A DNA stretch of 64,000 bases from Vanessa cardui (taxonomy: Eukaryota > Arthropoda > Insecta > Lepidoptera > Nymphalidae). The position numbers and the translations under genes were made by a program. The DNA is taken from NCBI RefSeq assembly GCF_905220365.1, contig NC_061153.1, positions 8,824,001 to 8,888,000 on the forward strand. The letters are read 5' to 3'. Under the pieces are notes generated by a model. It was not told the origin of the DNA and searched no databases. It was given only the letters and a program-made list of their open reading frames with translations. This document shows positions 63,758-64,000 of this stretch, in pieces (position 1 is the first letter of the stretch; every line of letters starts with the position of its first letter).

Positions 63758-64000
63758 CTACCGCCAACGATTTCTCAATTGGTATCTTGAGTAACGTTCC
63801 GGTTGCACGCAGAAGGCACTGACTGTATCTTGAGGTCTTGCAGTCTGTTGGATTTGGGATTTTAAATTTTTAATAAGTGGATCCCAGGTGTTAGAAAGTC
63901 TCCAACCATCTTCTCTATTGAAGTTCGGATGTTTTTGAATTTCAATAGCCTCGCGTATCATTCTAGGAATGAATCTGTGTTCTTTAGCGAGGATCTGTGG
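63758..64000 (-). CDS. Penelope-like element ORF, GIY-YIG endonuclease C-terminus (partial)
   Basis: The frame is open from the window edge to a stop at 63758. It reads ILAKEHRFIPRMIREAIEI, KHPNFNREDGW and LSNTWDPLI, the highly recognisable C-terminal end of the GIY-YIG endonuclease of Penelope-like elements. The REAIEI segment carries the catalytic Glu of the nuclease. The protein would be a fused RT-GIY-YIG enzyme; RT and the GIY-YIG motifs themselves lie outside the window. Confidence 0.88.
   Translation of the reverse strand, partial: PQILAKEHRFIPRMIREAIEIQKHPNFNREDGWRLSNTWDPLIKNLKSQIQQTARPQDTVSAFCVQPERYSRYQLRNRWR

Larger units (their letters stand above)
63577..64000 (-). mobile_element. 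Penelope-like element, 3' end
   Basis: Minus strand: the ORF C-terminus enters from the right edge and stops at 63758, then about 180 bp of 3' region carrying the hammerhead-like motif (63665-63704) and ending ...aatttaagacaac at 63577. It was inserted into LINE D near its endonuclease. The same 3' region is found as a truncated copy at 41234-41390. Confidence 0.85.

Overview
The window is eukaryotic and almost certainly from a lepidopteran, most likely a butterfly. The evidence is three copies of a tRNA-headed SINE of the Metulj type known from butterfly genomes, several LINE lineages typical of Lepidoptera, TTAA-flanked piggyBac-type sequence, and overall AT-rich, intron-free DNA. I found no convincing host gene, rRNA, tRNA or CRISPR array. 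Essentially the whole 64 kb is a nested mosaic of transposable elements on both strands, most of them broken by frameshifts, deletions and later insertions.

Layout. 1-2.6 kb: LINE family A (minus) carrying a SINE, then another LINE 3' end. 2.6-4.7 kb: short dispersed repeats and a diverged 440-bp tandem repeat. 4.7-13.4 kb: an LTR remnant, then a Mag-like Ty3/gypsy element (plus) that holds a SINE and a complete but internally deleted second Ty3/gypsy element (minus) in a TTAA site. 13.4-16.8 kb: a broken CR1-like LINE. 17.0-18.3 kb: a TTAA-flanked piggyBac-type deletion derivative. 18.6-22.4 kb: a GC-rich LINE ORF1, an RTE 5' half and a pogo-like transposase relic. 22.4-27 kb: a nearly full-length LINE (family B) whose ORF1 looks coiled-coil plus SGNH-hydrolase-like. 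27.8-33 kb: LINE family C copy 1. 33.1-42.4 kb: a jockey-like LINE split by a 6.2-kb Ty3/gypsy element. 42.4-46.3 kb: a tandem duplication, LINE A copy 2 (plus) and a Harbinger relic. 46.5-49 kb: RTE-like and jockey-like fragments. 48.9-53.5 kb: LINE C copy 2. 54.2-54.5 kb: a 100-bp minisatellite. 55.2-58.2 kb: a LINE 5' end and an R1-clade LINE with a SINE. 58.2-60 kb: a Ty3/gypsy 3' half. 60-63.6 kb: LINE family D. 63.6-64 kb: the 3' end of a Penelope-like element (PLE).

The most interesting signal is a 40-41 nt hammerhead-ribozyme-like fold. It occurs in two distinct PLE-type sequence families (41.3 kb and 63.7 kb; inverted pair at 60.5/60.8 kb). All arms covary, and the core reads GUGANCA where the canonical hammerhead has CUGANGA. 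That looks like a double C3G/G8C swap of a known tertiary base pair. Other notable signals are a 140-bp-arm inverted repeat able to make hairpin RNA, several perfect short-spacer palindromes that interrupt reading frames (a template-switch signature), and a small membrane-protein ORF upstream of gag in the nested LTR element.

The elements do not form an operon or pathway. Each encodes parts of its own replication machinery (Gag, protease, reverse transcriptase, RNase H, integrase, endonuclease, transposase), and the SINEs and other deleted elements would depend on partners supplied elsewhere. Clade names are recognised by eye from protein motifs and were not checked by search.
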